Program-made: the position numbers and the translations under genes
From: Epiperipatus broadwayi
Lineage: Eukaryota > Onychophora > Udeonychophora > Euonychophora > Peripatidae
DNA length: 64,000 bases
Assembly (NCBI GenBank): GCA_028023455.1
Contig: JAQFVV010006198.1
Location: forward strand, 34,037,979 to 34,101,978
Direction of reading: 5' to 3'
The notes under the pieces: model-generated
What the model was told of the DNA's origin: nothing
The model's database searches: none
Seen by the model: only the letters and a program-made list of their open reading frames with translations
Shown: piece after piece, positions 10,367-21,682 of the stretch
Layout of the letters: the number at the start of each line of letters is the position of its first letter
How positions within the stretch are numbered: position 1 is the first letter of the stretch

Positions 10367-12599
10367 CTAGAAAATTTATTTGAGATGACTAAATATTCAT
10401 TAACGATGATGAATATCTTGTCATAAAATAAATTAACTGTCCCTGACACTATCTCAGCTTAGAGTATGAGTCTCTGATTTATTAAACAATTGATAGACAG
10501 ACACAGCCAACAATCATCACCCAAATTAATGTAATAGATATAATAATAATGTTTATTCCAATTAAATGAAAACAAAGAAATCATAAGATTAATTAATTCT
10601 TAAGAGAGTATTTTTGACAGCTTTAGCAGTTAAATTATTTTCCAATTTAATTACTTCAATAAGATTTAAATGGTCCTTTAACAACATTTTTATAAAATAA
10701 AATGTATAATCTATGTGTGAATGACTTTACATAAAAAAGATATTTAATTTATATCCTTGAATGCTTATGTATATATACACCGATGATGAAGACCCATGTG
10801 TGTGGCAATATCGAAACAATCTAATAATTATAGATGAAATAAAACTGGCTCTTCAATATAAGAGAGGCATGATAACTCTTTCTAAGTTTACCATATAAAA
10901 ACAAGCGAGTAGATAATTCAATGATTGGTAGCCCCTGTTTAAAAGAATGTGAGCTTGAATGAAATGGCGTGGTCAGAGGCTACGAAGAATTTGCCAATAT
11001 ATAGTGATACTAACAAAGAGGGTGTGCTGACTATACCAAAGCCATGCCATGCCAGAGTAAATAGACTGCGATGAAGGCAGTATATGATCCGGCAACCAGA
11101 GGAATATCAACGGTGTAGATACTTAGCCTTCCCCAAGCAAAACCCAATAAAATAACAGTGGTCTACGTATGGATTTGTTTTAGATACAAACACACAAGTT
11201 GATGAATACTTTTATATAAGGCATATTCTGGACAAGTGTAAAATGCTTTAGTAAATCTCAGTGCAAATCACACATAAAAGCAAATTGATTAACACAAACT
11301 TAAAGAAAAGGTTAATTTTAAATATTCTTCTTTAAAAGATTTTGCTGACAGATTAAACCTCAGACTTGTTTTCTTAAAAGAAAAAAAAAGTACTTGTCAA
11401 AAATCTCAGTGCAAGAAAAAAGAAACAAAACATTTATACATGAGTGATATATATATATGATATTAAGTAATAGATGCATGAAATAAAGAAAAATATATTT
11501 AAATCTAATATTATAGTTAATAAAAACAAATAGTGTGCATTTACAAAAGGATAGTACTTATAACAACCCCTGACTTATTTTAAGATATACAAAAGTTTAT
11601 ATTATTACCAAATCCTTCAAGGATATTGTTTTAGCTTCTCCAATTTATTGAAGAGATAGCTACCTTGGTCCATTTTATAGTTGTAATTGTGAAGGCAGTC
11701 ATTTGAGAATCTTCTTTGTAGGTTGGCTTAAGGAGGTCAGCTTTCTAAAGATTTATGATTTCATGACATGCTGGATGATGAAGGTTCGACTTAGAGCTTG
11801 TGTGCTCAGCCCAGTATATTTTGAAAAACACCACTAAGAAAAATTGATCAGTTTATTGTACTATTGCAGGCTGCTTGCCCTGAATGAATCTGATGAGTAG
11901 AATCTAATAGAATATACTGGCTGAATCCACTCAATTAATAAATGACTAGCTTGAATCTGAATAGACTAATTAATAAATGAATAACTTGAGTTAGACGATG
12001 GATTTTGGGGAGCTTTTACACCCATTCAGACTATTATTTTTCTGTACAAATTTTTTAGAATTTTGAGTCAGGTTTTTAATTAATTAATGTAGAACCTTTC
12101 AATCACTTAAAATAAAATATTTTTACATTTCATATTAATTTTATTACATGTCTTATTTGAACAATCTTAACTCTTAAATTTTGTTATTACAAGAGATTAA
12201 AATTTTATTTTGAGGTTAAACATTGTTATACTAAGTTTTAAAATAAACTTATACAAAAGATACGTGATTTATTTACAAAGTTTACTTTTTTGGAAAAAAA
12301 GTTGACATTATTTTTATTAAATATAAATTATTTTAGCAATTGGTGTATGTGCATATATACCTGTGATCGCACTTTTAAAAGTGCACATTTGATATAAAAT
12401 TAAATTTACAAAATTTTAAAACTAATTTGAAATAGAATTTTTAACTGAAATTCTTATATATTTCTTTATAGAGATTTGAGACATAGTAGAGCATCTGTCT
12501 CAAGTGCCCCTTACCCATGGAGAAAAAAAAATGATTTCATTTTTTTTTTTTAATTTTGCATTTCATTTGATATATTAAATATTTAAAAATGTGGATATA
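10367..12599. other. Intronic AT-rich DNA
   Basis: Mostly featureless. A degenerate hammerhead-like motif lies at 10782-10823. The block at 10955-11160 is richer in GC than its surroundings and has repeat character, but I could not assign it. No exon recognised. Confidence 0.5.
10782..10823 (+). ncRNA. Degenerate hammerhead-like core
   Basis: CCGATGATGAAGACC, a spacer, then TCGAAAC resembles the motif at 526-566, with stem II poorly conserved. The downstream AAACTGGCTCTT also occurs just before the core at 526. Probably a decayed PLE end. Confidence 0.25.
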
Positions 12600-13079
12600 C
12601 AAAGAAGTTAAAATTTGGTTACCATTTGTACTGTCATCTGTCTATTGTACTTATTCTTTGGAGAACAGAAGGTGATATTCTAAATATATCATAATGGGAG
12701 TTATCTTGGACTTCCAATAATCAAGGTTTGGTTATGGTTTGTCAGAGTTATTTTGAAAAACTACTTCTAAATATGAACAAACTTTGACACATGAAGAGAT
12801 CATGGAAAGTGTTCTTTGAATTCTTAAATATTTAGTCCTAAAACGTTTTGGGATAGAGAACATTTGAGTTGTCTAATGAGACTACAGCTATTTTTATTTT
12901 CTCCAAAGTTGCTTGCTACATAGAATATAGATATGGTCGGAGAAATCTTTAATATATAATATTATGGGAAAAAGTATGTAACTCTTGTTATAGCTAGGAA
13001 GTAGAATAAGGATGCTTTTACTTTTGCACATTGTCCTCAATTTTATCTCAAGTTTTTCTTATATTGATAATAGCATTGG

Positions 13080-13565
13080 AGAGTTACTTAGTGAAAAGGA
13101 AAACCCAAACCGGAACTAGGAACTCCTGTAATGGGTTTTTTTAAGACAGTTAATATCTCATGGTAGAACTGGATTTGTTTTTTGAATAGTAGAAAGACTG
13201 AAATGGCATTCATTTATGGAATGTAAAAAATATTTGTCTTTAATCCAAAATGAATATCCTAGGTGTTTTATTTTGAGTTGCCTTAATGAAAAGGTTAATA
13301 TACGTGTTAAACAGAAAGGCATTTAATGAGGAGTCTTGTGGAACTGAACCTTGAAGTATAAAAGGTGTGTGTGTGTGTGATTTTTCCATTTAATGTTTAT
13401 ATATATTTTCCCCACTTAATTTGAGATTTGTTAGAGAAAAGACCTTACTAGGGAATATTCTGCTAGTGTTTTAACAAACCTATTACCTGGAATCATGTCA
13501 AATGCTGATTTTTTTAATTATCTTTTAATTACTGAATCTATAAAGGATTTTAATAGAAAAACTGA
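13080..13565 (-). pseudogene. LINE reverse transcriptase relic
   Basis: On the - strand, the segment near 13530 reads KKSAFDMIPGNRFVKTLAEY, a decayed motif A (usually AFDxVxxxxL). The segment near 13355 reads SVPQDSSLNAFLFNTYIN, a decayed motif B (GVPQGSxLxPLLFNIYIN). Stops and frameshifts lie between. The catalytic YADD is not recognisable. A very old non-LTR element in the same broad group as 7140-8516. Confidence 0.65.
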
Positions 13566-14982
13566 TTGGCCAGTGGTGGAAACCTTTTTTGGAAATTGCA
13601 TTCTTAATAGTAATAGTTTAAAGGTGTGGTTTCTAAACAATCTATAAACGAATTATTGGCTAATTTATAGGCATTTGTTAAGGCAAAACTTTTGGTCATT
13701 CATTCTCCAAATATGAATTCAAAGAAACTGTTTTGTGAAATGTGTTTAGGAGGTCAGAAGTCATAGAATGAGATGGTTATCATAGTGACAGCTTGCACCA
13801 GATCCATCTCCAAATCCCACAGTTCATATAAACAGATATATACCTATGAGTAAAAAACTTTGCAGAATGCACTGGAAGCAACACACCAATGGTTCCACTA
13901 CTGGGGGCCATGGTTTCACTAGAAAAACTGAGATTCATGGACACAACAAATATTGCCTAATCCAAAAAGGTGAGTCCCTAGAGACATGCTAACTGTGGAA
14001 AAAATTAAGTCTATTAGAGATTAATACATACACCAGTAGTATGCAAATCATGGGTCCTGACCCTCCAAGAGGTTTCAGGGTCACAAAATTCAAAGAAATG
14101 TAAGGCTTTTTTTTTCTTCAACAAGAATCAAGTACATGAAATTATATTATCAAAATTTATATTCATTTCTAAAAGTAGAATTATATTTTTTTACAAAAAC
14201 AATTGTCTGTATTAGTATCCAATACTTATTCTCCAACAACTAGCAAGTGAACATATATAATAATCATGCTGTGAAAATGTGATAAGGGAGGAGTTTCAAG
14301 ATGCGAAGAAAGAATCACGCACAACATAAACACAACATATTGACACACGTATATTTGGCATACAGCTCAGAAGTGAAGGTTTTCAAAAAATATATCTGGC
14401 AACTCTACACAGTGAGGACCGTACAGTTCGTTTTTCTGTTTTGACTTCAACTTTTAATCATAGTCACAGATAAACGTCTAAGCTTCGGTAGTTCGTTTTG
14501 CTACTTCTTATGTTATTTAAGTACATTATGTTTATATACTGCTTATGTCAATTCTAATTCTATTAGTTATCACGTATGTATGGGTACATAACATATTTTT
14601 TTATTTATTGGATAGTTCAATAGCATGTTTGGAGGGCAATAATAAATAATTTATTAAAAAATTAATATAGGTATTAAAGTGTTAATGAAGGAAAAAAAAA
14701 TTTTCTAAAAATATTTTGCATATATTTTTGTATTATTTTTTTCGTCTTCTAATTTTTTCAAAAATCAACTATCCTCAACCGATATTTCATTGGGAACGCT
14801 ATGAAAAAAAAAATCCTTTTTTTTTAATTTATAATTTTGTTTTAATAGTTTTAACAAGGCTGTAAACCTTAGCAATGAGCGTCTGAAAAAATCGTCACTA
14901 GGGACCTCTGTAGGTCTTTAAAACACATGCTTACGCTATGAAGAAAAGAGAGAAATCATAAATTTATGTTTTACGCTTGTCC
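13566..14982. other. Intronic DNA, possible left edge of a hAT element
   Basis: Around 14050-14095 the sequence GGGTCCTGACCCTCC followed by TTTCAGGGTCAC resembles the GC-rich subterminal part of some hAT transposons. It lies upstream of the hAT transposase remnant at 16525, so the PLE at 14983-16503 may have inserted into that hAT. The ends were not proved. Confidence 0.3.
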
Positions 14983-15197
14983 AAATTATAATAATATTAA
15001 ATAGTGCTAACACATTTATAACGTAAAGCTGTATAAATTAATAGCATTTGACTAATTAAAATGGCTTAGCGCTTTCGAGAAAATGTATTTCTCATAATTA
15101 TAGCCTGTTATGACTCATTCATTAGAATCATTCTATATGTATAATATGCAAACTTTATGCAAATGAGTCAGCCCATCTTTTTGATATAGCAAAACAT
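14983..15197 (+). repeat. Left inverted repeat of a Penelope-like element
   Basis: About 215 bases whose reverse complement recurs at 16286-16503. Examples are AAATGGCTTAGC (left) against GCTAAGCCATTTT (right), and CATCTTTTTGATATAGC against GCTATATCAAAAAGATG. The arms differ at scattered bases and flank the PLE coding remnant. Confidence 0.85.
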
Positions 15198-16285
15198 TAT
15201 ACAACTAGAATGTGGCTCAACCCGCATTTGTTTCATCACCGAATTTTTGAGATGGTTGGATAAAAATATAATGCAAAGTTTGAAGACAATTGGTACCACA
15301 TGAACGATGAGTGGCCCATGGGATTACCCATGAGCAGCATCATAGCTAGCATCTATTTGAATTATTATGAAAAACAAGTATTATCTAAATACAACATAGT
15401 AGATAATCATATAATATATATGAGGTATGTGGATAACGTATTTATTGCTGCTCCAATAAATGTTGTTGAGCAAATCAAAGCTCAGATATAAGCACACACA
15501 TCTTTGGATTTAAACATTAGATGGGAAGATATAAAGCAAAAAGTAAAATATTTAGATATCAACGTACACAGAGAAGGAAGTACACTTAACTATACAATGG
15601 TCACGAAGCCACCAGAAGTTCATGGACAGATTCACTCTGATTCATACATACCTATGGCTCACAAGTTTTCTGGGTTGACATCGTTTCTTTTTAGAAATTA
15701 CCATTTGTGCAAATTCGAAGCAGATAGAAGATCTAACATGATTAATTATACTAACGATTTAATCAAATCAGGATACAAGTGCAGTATAGTTTATAGTAAG
15801 ATTAGACATTTTATTAATAATATAGGAACACACAAAGTCAGAGATAACAAGCCTTGGCTGTTGTTGTCTTACATGCCCTCTTTGCATAAGACATTCTATA
15901 GGACTTTCTCTACGGAGTTTCGTTTGAGCTTTCTACACCTCTCTCAACTAATAGGCTTATTAACAATACTAAAGACACCATAGCTTCTGATCAGATCCCA
16001 CAGGCCGTGTATAATGTTGCATGCCCTCACAATGGATGCAAGCCTCATACTATGGTGAAACCAAAGCCACTATAGCTATACTAGGTTATCACAGCATAAA
16101 TATAGGTATAATAAGTCACGTACTAATTCAGAATGGACTTCAATTTTTGCACATCAAAAAGTATCCGGACACGAGTTCGAAACTGCCTCTGCAAAATTGG
16201 TTTGTACTGAGAGGCATGATGTTAAACGTAAGGTAAAGGAGGCTTACTTCATAGCAGAAGACTCCACCATTAATCATAAAGAAGC
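15198..16285 (+). pseudogene. Penelope-like element: RT C-terminal half plus GIY-YIG endonuclease
   Basis: An open frame at 15300-15491 encodes WPMGLPMSSIIASIYLNYYE (PLE reverse transcriptase motif, usually GLPMGSxxSPxLANIYM) and YMRYVDNVF, where the catalytic YVDD has become YVDN. The next frame (15504-15983) carries KYLDINVHREG and an IHSDSYIPMAHKFSG-like thumb region. After a frameshift, 16000-16230 shows VACPHNGCKPH followed by YYGETKAT, a decayed GIY-YIG endonuclease (usually YIGET). The loss of the second catalytic Asp, stop codons and frameshifts show it is dead. The N-terminal half of the RT is absent. Identification of the PLE class is firm because RT and GIY-YIG occur in the right order. 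Confidence 0.88.
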
Positions 16286-16503
16286 ATGTTTTGCTATATC
16301 AAAAAGATGGGCTGACTCATTTGCATAAAGTTTGCATATTATACATATAGAATGATTCCAACGAATGAGTCATAACAGGCTATGATTATGAGAAATACAC
16401 TTTCCCGAAAGGGCTAAGCCATTTTAATTAGTTAATTGCTATTAATTTGTACAGCTTTATGTTATAAGTGTGTTAGCACTATTTAATAATATTATAATTT
16501 TGT
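16286..16503 (-). repeat. Right inverted repeat of the Penelope-like element
   Basis: Reverse complement of 14983-15197. Inverted terminal copies in place of, or beside, direct pseudo-LTRs are a known result of PLE insertion. Confidence 0.85.
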
Positions 16504-16524
16504 TTTAGTTTTAATACATTCCTA

Positions 16525-17490
16525 ATGGATAAATGGCTAAAAATTGATATCCATTGTCCAGAAAATGAAAAGAATGATAATACCAATGGTGACAATGTAC
16601 CAACATCTAATAAACTTAGAAAAACTGTACATAAAAACCCAAACAAAAATGAATCCACGGACATTGTTTCTACTTCAAAAAATATCGAACGAAATTTGTT
16701 ATTCTAAAAAAAAGTTTGATATCAAGAAGCGTTTATTAAATACAGATTTACATTGTGTATTGTTAATAGGGAAGGGTGTCTGTTGCATGCTAATTTCTTG
16801 GGTAAATTAGTAAATGAAAATATGAAACCTACTAAATTAAATATAGCATTTGGAAAGAAACATAAAGAATTTGCAAATAAATTTGAAACATTTTTTAAAA
16901 AAAGTACTGAAAGTATAAAAAATCAAAATGTATTTTTGAAAAAATATATAAATTCCTGAGAAGTCTTCACATGCATCCTTAGAAGTTTCATATTTAATAG
17001 GGAAAAATATGAAACCACATACAATTGGAGAATCATCCATTCTTCCTTCAGCAATTAAAATGACATCAACTGTGCATGGAGAAAAAGATGGTGATGATTT
17101 AAAAACAATTCAGTTATCAAGAGATACCGTTTTGCATCGAATTTTTATCACATCACTTAATACAGAATCAGTTTTGTTAAATCGAATACAAAACTCTCTT
17201 AGGAGTATTTGCTCAACAACTTGTCAAAACTACTGACATTTATCAAAGGTCAGAGTAATTGTTTACGTGAGATATGTTAAAAGAGACATGTCAGAAGACT
17301 TTCTCTGTTGTAAAAAATTAGAGAAAAAATCAAGTGGAGAGAAAATATTGGAAATTGTTAATAGGTATTCCGAGGCAAATGACTTTAACTGGACACACTG
17401 GGTCTCACACTGATGGTGCGCTAGCATTAACAGGTGATAATAAAGGATTAAAAGGGTTAACCCCTGTAACTCAGAAATAATTGTGATCAA
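16525..17490 (+). pseudogene. hAT transposase remnant (SCAND3/ZBED-like lineage)
   Basis: Pieces in three frames follow the expected order of a hAT transposase. An N-terminal stretch begins MDKWLK (16525). A BED-like zinc-finger tail reads NENMKPTKLNIAFGKKHKEF (about 16810-16870). A segment SYEVSYLIGKNMKPHTIGES leads to ILPSAIKM and LSRDTVLHRI (about 16980-17140), characteristic of the SCAND3/ZBED/FAM200 group. Then come EANDFNWTHWVSHTDGALAL (about 17370-17430), matching the catalytic-core WxxCVGxCTDGAxxM motif with the Cys lost. At least three frameshifts separate the blocks. The C-terminal dimerisation domain was not found. It begins just after the PLE inverted repeat. Confidence 0.82.
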
Positions 17491-17779
17491 CAGTTAAATT
17501 TAGATATAAAAACATTTTATGAAAGGTTTTATTCAATTTCAAGATTCTGCATTATATTGCATTACATCCATAGAATTTACTTTATAAATCATTCAAGCAT
17601 AATCACAATTATTTTATCTTTAATTTTTGTTTTGTTTTATAGTTTTATTTTTTTTTAAGAAGTATTTGATATCAATAATATGTATAAAAATAAAAAAAAC
17701 TGCAATAAATTTTGCAATGTACCCCCCAAAAATAAAAAAGTCTACAAATAATTAGTTAAAACTAGCTCATGACTTATGC

Positions 17780-18293
17780 CAGGGGTGGGAAAATAGTGGC
17801 CCGAGGGCCACATGCGGCCCCGCCAAGACAATCAGAATCCACCTTGAACTGAGATTTCCTTCCCCTGCACGACCGAAGATTCGTCTCCTATTTTCCACTA
17901 GGATGGCCACATCAATACACATGTGCAGGGTAGATACGATGTGCAGTGCTTTTCCAGTTGATCTGGTTAATTTCAATTTTGTCTTTGCATTAGCAAATAT
18001 ATAAATTTCCAACTTTAGTGAAACCATGAACCCTCCGAAAAAATGTAAAATCGGTGATGAATGTTGTGGGTTTAATGAAGAATGGACAAACAAATATTTC
18101 TTTGGTAATACAGGGAATAAAGCAGTGTGTTTATTGTGTTATGAAAAAAAGATGCGGCCCTCCACTAACCTTCACTTCCGCAAGGTGGCCTCCAATGCGG
18201 TCCTCCGCTAACCTTCATTTTCACAAAGTGACCCCTGATGTGGCCCTCTGCCAACCTCTGTGGCCCCCGAGCCAAAACAATTGCCCACCCCTG
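17780..18293 (+). mobile_element. Non-autonomous hAT transposon with 8-bp target duplication
   Basis: The ends are inverted: CAGGGGTGGGAAAAT on the left and ATTGCCCACCCCTG on the right. ACTTATGC occurs immediately outside both ends (17772-17779 and 18294-18301), a perfect 8-bp duplication as hAT transposases make. The 514-bp body keeps the 5' part of a transposase gene (next entry) followed by GC-rich repeats of a GCGGCCCTCC/GTGGCCCTC type with CCTTCA. Boundaries are exact and ends well kept, so it is younger than most elements here. Confidence 0.93.
18026..18211 (+). pseudogene. hAT BED-type zinc-finger N-terminus inside the element
   Basis: An open frame beginning MNPPKKCKIGDECCGFNEEW continues NKYFFGNTGNKAVCLLCYEK. 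The E-x-W-x-x-x-YFF pattern followed by KAVCLLC is the start of a BED zinc finger from GTF2IRD2/EPM2AIP1-type hAT transposases, which bind the element's own ends. The frame then runs into repetitive sequence, so the second zinc-ligand pair and the catalytic core are missing. It cannot catalyse transposition and could at most bind DNA. Confidence 0.75.
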
Positions 18294-18301
18294 ACTTATG
18301 C

Positions 18302-19559
18302 CATTCCCAATAGCATTCAATTTACTGTTAAAATTTATATTCAGATTAACATCTAAATTGCAAAACATTAATGTTTAAACATGATTGGCCAACTTTCTGA
18401 AATTTATGCATATTTACATATTTAAACTATTTGTTCATCAAATTGCAAAACATATTTATAAAATCCTTGTAATAAAATTCATTCTCCCAATACACAATAA
18501 AAATATTATTTAAAATTTTCTACTGCAAATAATTGCATTTTTTGTAAAAATGGATTTGAGACCAGTTTTCTTATCACTAGGGTCATGTAATTTTGTCTCT
18601 TGTACATTTATGTGTCCTGAGAATCTCTAAAGACCAGTCACAGGGAGTTAAATAAATTAACAATATACTTTGAAATGTATATATAACAAGATTTGCTTAA
18701 CAGCAATAATAATGTGGTAAAAACAACATAAGAAGATAATAGTCCATCAATATGCTATTTATTTTCCTCGGATGAAAATAGTCTTTCTCACCAGAAGTAA
18801 TCCTGGTTAGCATATTTGTGCTTTCAAATCAAATATCTCGTGAAACACAAATGAGCTTATATAATTTCACTTATAGAATAAATTATTTAAGTCCGCAATA
18901 TCTGTACTTGCATTAGCACTCACAATTTATACATTGACATTAACCACTTCTGCTAACAACTTTTCTCTCTGCTGCTGAGTTAAGCTTTTGTTAATTACCC
19001 TTCACTGGTAATAATCTTTTCTACTCACAAACAAGTAACTGTTTCCCACCACTATTCCATTTTAGACTTAATCACTGCTGATCTGTCATTGAACCATTGT
19101 TTACTGCTGATCTGTTATCACTTCAAATCAATCCGAACTTTAATCCAGTCTAATCGTTTTAGCTGCTTCTTGCCTTCTCTTTTACAATGGGAGGTAACTA
19201 TATATATGATCTAATTTGTATGCAATTAGCTTTAATTGCATATAAATTCTATTTTTATTAAATCTATATTTTGGGATGATCTCTTAAGTAAATTTCTACA
19301 GTAAATTTTCTACGAAAAAAGGAGAGATTGTTATTAAAGTAAAGAAATCCGTGCATATTTATAAAAATATGGTTTTATACGCGCAGACATTTCATAATCC
19401 CTGTATAAGATCTGCGCTTGTATATAACTTTGAACAAAATATTATATTTATTGTGCCAGTAGTATATAACTTTGCATATACTAATATATTTATTGGGCCA
19501 GTATATCTTTTTCTTTAATCATCTACCAGTAAATAATGCTACAACTAAACACTGTATTA
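18302..19559. other. Intronic AT-rich DNA, nothing recognised
   Basis: No exon or repeat boundary recognised. Confidence 0.5.
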
Positions 19560-19668
19560 TATAAGGGATTCGAACTCAGACTTTCACATGACCCTCAACT
19601 CTCCATGTGAGATGGCATGGAGAGTTGAGGGTCATGTGAAAGTCTGAGTTCGAAACCGTTATATATTA
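19560..19668. repeat. Long hairpin built from SINE family B
   Basis: Two arms of about 41 bases (GATTCGAACTCAGACTTTCA... and its complement ending TGAAAGTCTGAGTTCGAA) flank a short loop with GTGAGATGG. The same sequence occurs singly at 28315-28400 (reverse) and 32911-32983. There GAGTTCGAACCCC-like box B and an upstream box-A-like stretch suggest a tRNA-derived SINE. Here a reverse copy faces a forward one. Confidence 0.75.
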
Positions 19669-20102
19669 CATATATGTGCAGGTGTGTGTAAGCCTGTACA
19701 GTGTATTAAACACTATATTGAAATGTAAAGAACAATTGATGTGAACATTCTGCAAACCCTCTTGTTTATGTAAGGTAATGAAATTCATTTTTTCGCTCCA
19801 CTTCTTTTTGTTTTAGATAATTGATCACTTTGATATTTACATATTTCTTTCTCAAATAAAAAATGCTCTAAATACATCCACTTTATGTGTATTTAGAATT
19901 TTTGAAAAGGAATCAATAAATTTCCTAGTTGCTACGTATTTTATAAACATTTATATTTAATTGTATTATTTTATTTTTCATAAACTTAAATCAAGATGTT
20001 CTATACTATTTAAACTATCATCAAAATCACAAGTTCATTTCAAACCTTTAATTTGATTTTTCAATTTATAAGATGTTTTAACAAGAACCAGTGCCAAAAC
20101 AG

Positions 20103-20764
20103 CGTATGATGTGATGTGACGCACTGTAACTTTTCCTTAAACGGAGTCAGGAATCTCTCAGCAGCTATGCCCAGAGAAACCTGTTAGCCACTTTACCTTT
20201 CCTTTCCATTTCCCAACCTAATTTTTTCCATAATATGCTCCATCCCATTTCCACAACGTAATCTCTGTCAACTCTATGGCCTTTATATCTAAATCCCCCT
20301 TATCTTTTCCCAACCCAGCATAAAAACCAATAATCCACTTTCTGTATAATCACTTTTTTCATATTTATTCTTCCATAACTTCATTATTTGTACCCTTTCT
20401 GTTTTCAAGCATTTACATTCAATTAACAAATGCTTAATATTTTCTATTCCTTCCTTACAACAATTTACATACTAAATCACCCATTATTTTTCCATTTACA
20501 TGTATATTCTCTTGTTGCTAAAGATCCCGTTCGAGCCTTAAACAATAAACTACTTTGTCAAGCATTGTTAGCCGAGAGGTCATCGCAGCTGCCTTGCAAA
20601 CAAGTAGTTGGTTGCAGACGGTTGTGGGTCCGCGTCCCGGCCGATGCTATGACATATGAAAAAAAAACAAGAAAAAAACAATAAACTACTTTCCTTACTA
20701 TTATCATATATTAACTCACATCTAATATTCTGTTTACTTCTATGCATATTTAACTCTTTTTACT
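20103..20764 (-). pseudogene. LINE family L, 3' end, split by a SINE
   Basis: On the - strand it parallels 4900-5445: tail ACGGAGTCAGGAATCTCTCA near 20140, then sequence matching the zinc-knuckle and preceding region. CGTTCGAGCCTTAAAC (20529-20544) matches the reverse complement of 5003-5018, and CTCACATCTAATATTCTG (about 20714) matches that of about 4945-4962. The homology is interrupted exactly by the SINE at 20557-20675 and resumes after it. Confidence 0.8.
20540..20692 (+). repeat. tRNA-derived SINE (family C) nested in a LINE, 17-bp target duplication
   Basis: The SINE body (20557-20675) has box A TTAGCCGAGAGG and box B GGTCCGCGTCCC, the same variable-arm-like middle as the copy at 3018, and an A-rich tail. 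A 17-base duplication beginning AAACAATAAACTAC lies at 20540-20556 and 20676-20692. This is the hallmark of LINE-mediated target-primed insertion and dates the SINE after the host LINE. Confidence 0.93.
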
Positions 20765-20771
20765 CTCCAAT

Positions 20772-20836
20772 GATGCTGTGATGTACTGTAGCTTCTCCTT
20801 AAACAGAGTCAAGAATCTCTCAACAATTATGCCCAT
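20772..20836 (-). mobile_element. LINE family L, 65-bp 3' tail copy
   Basis: A heavily 5'-truncated copy of the family L tail (GCTTCTCCTTAAACAGAGTC, AGAATCTCTCAACAATTATG), next to the longer copy and in the same orientation. Confidence 0.65.
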
Positions 20837-20837
20837 A

Positions 20838-21092
20838 CAATACTGCCCCTTAGTGCAAGCCTTAGTAATCAATGGATAGTAGAAAGTTTGTGAATAAAAT
20901 CCCTATCTAGTGCCTATTCATCCAACATCCCCAGACCAGTTTCCAGCTTATGGCTTTTATCAGTGAGGAGCACTGTATCTGAGATCATTGCACCTAATGT
21001 ATAGGATCTAATGCAACCCTGTATGGAGAGTTTGCTACAGTTGTAACAGTTTGTGTAAGCATAGGAAATGGTGATCATGTGATGCTTTAGTG
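20838..21092 (+). mobile_element. Foldback MITE family A copy
   Basis: It shares GTGCAAGCC, TAATCAATGG, TGCCTATTCATCCAAC and GGATCTAATGCAACC with other copies, and ends in GGAGAGTTTGC, a TGTAAGCA block and GGTGATCATGTGATG. The second arm is reduced to its outer end. Confidence 0.7.
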
Positions 21093-21682
21093 GTTTTAAG
21101 AACCGGTGCTCCATTAATAAACACATCAATCACATTTTTAAAATAATCTTTTAATACCAGCATGAGAAAACGGTATTTTTTTTCTTCATATGATAAAATT
21201 TAACTTTAAATATTAACTGAGACTGGGAAACCCACGGGCCATCTTTTTTTTCATTTTCTGCGCATGTGTTGTAAAAATTACAATTAAATTTTCATCATTA
21301 AATGTCGATAGGTCGTTAATATATTAAATGTTTAAAATTGCATACATCTTTATTATATAAACATTGATTAATTAATTGATTGGATTTTTTTTCTATATAT
21401 AGGTTCGTATAATTCTGTAACATCGTACAACCCTTTGATCTTCTTAATCAATAATTAATCAATCAATATTTTTGACATAATCACAAATGTCAGTGGAGTT
21501 TCAATGACTTATAAATTGACTTGATTTTGAACATTTTTATTTAGGAATAAAATGTTATTTAAATGTCACAATAATCAATTATCTATCATTGAAATATGTG
21601 TTAATGAATTATTAAGAGTTGGATATTAAAGAAAAATCATTTTAAATATATTAAATAATTTTACACGTTAAAACAATAATGA

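Noticed and set aside
15300-15983. Functional telomerase-like or LINE reverse transcriptase
   Set aside because: The GLPMSS context plus the downstream GIY-YIG remnant identify a PLE; frameshifts and YVDN rule out function.
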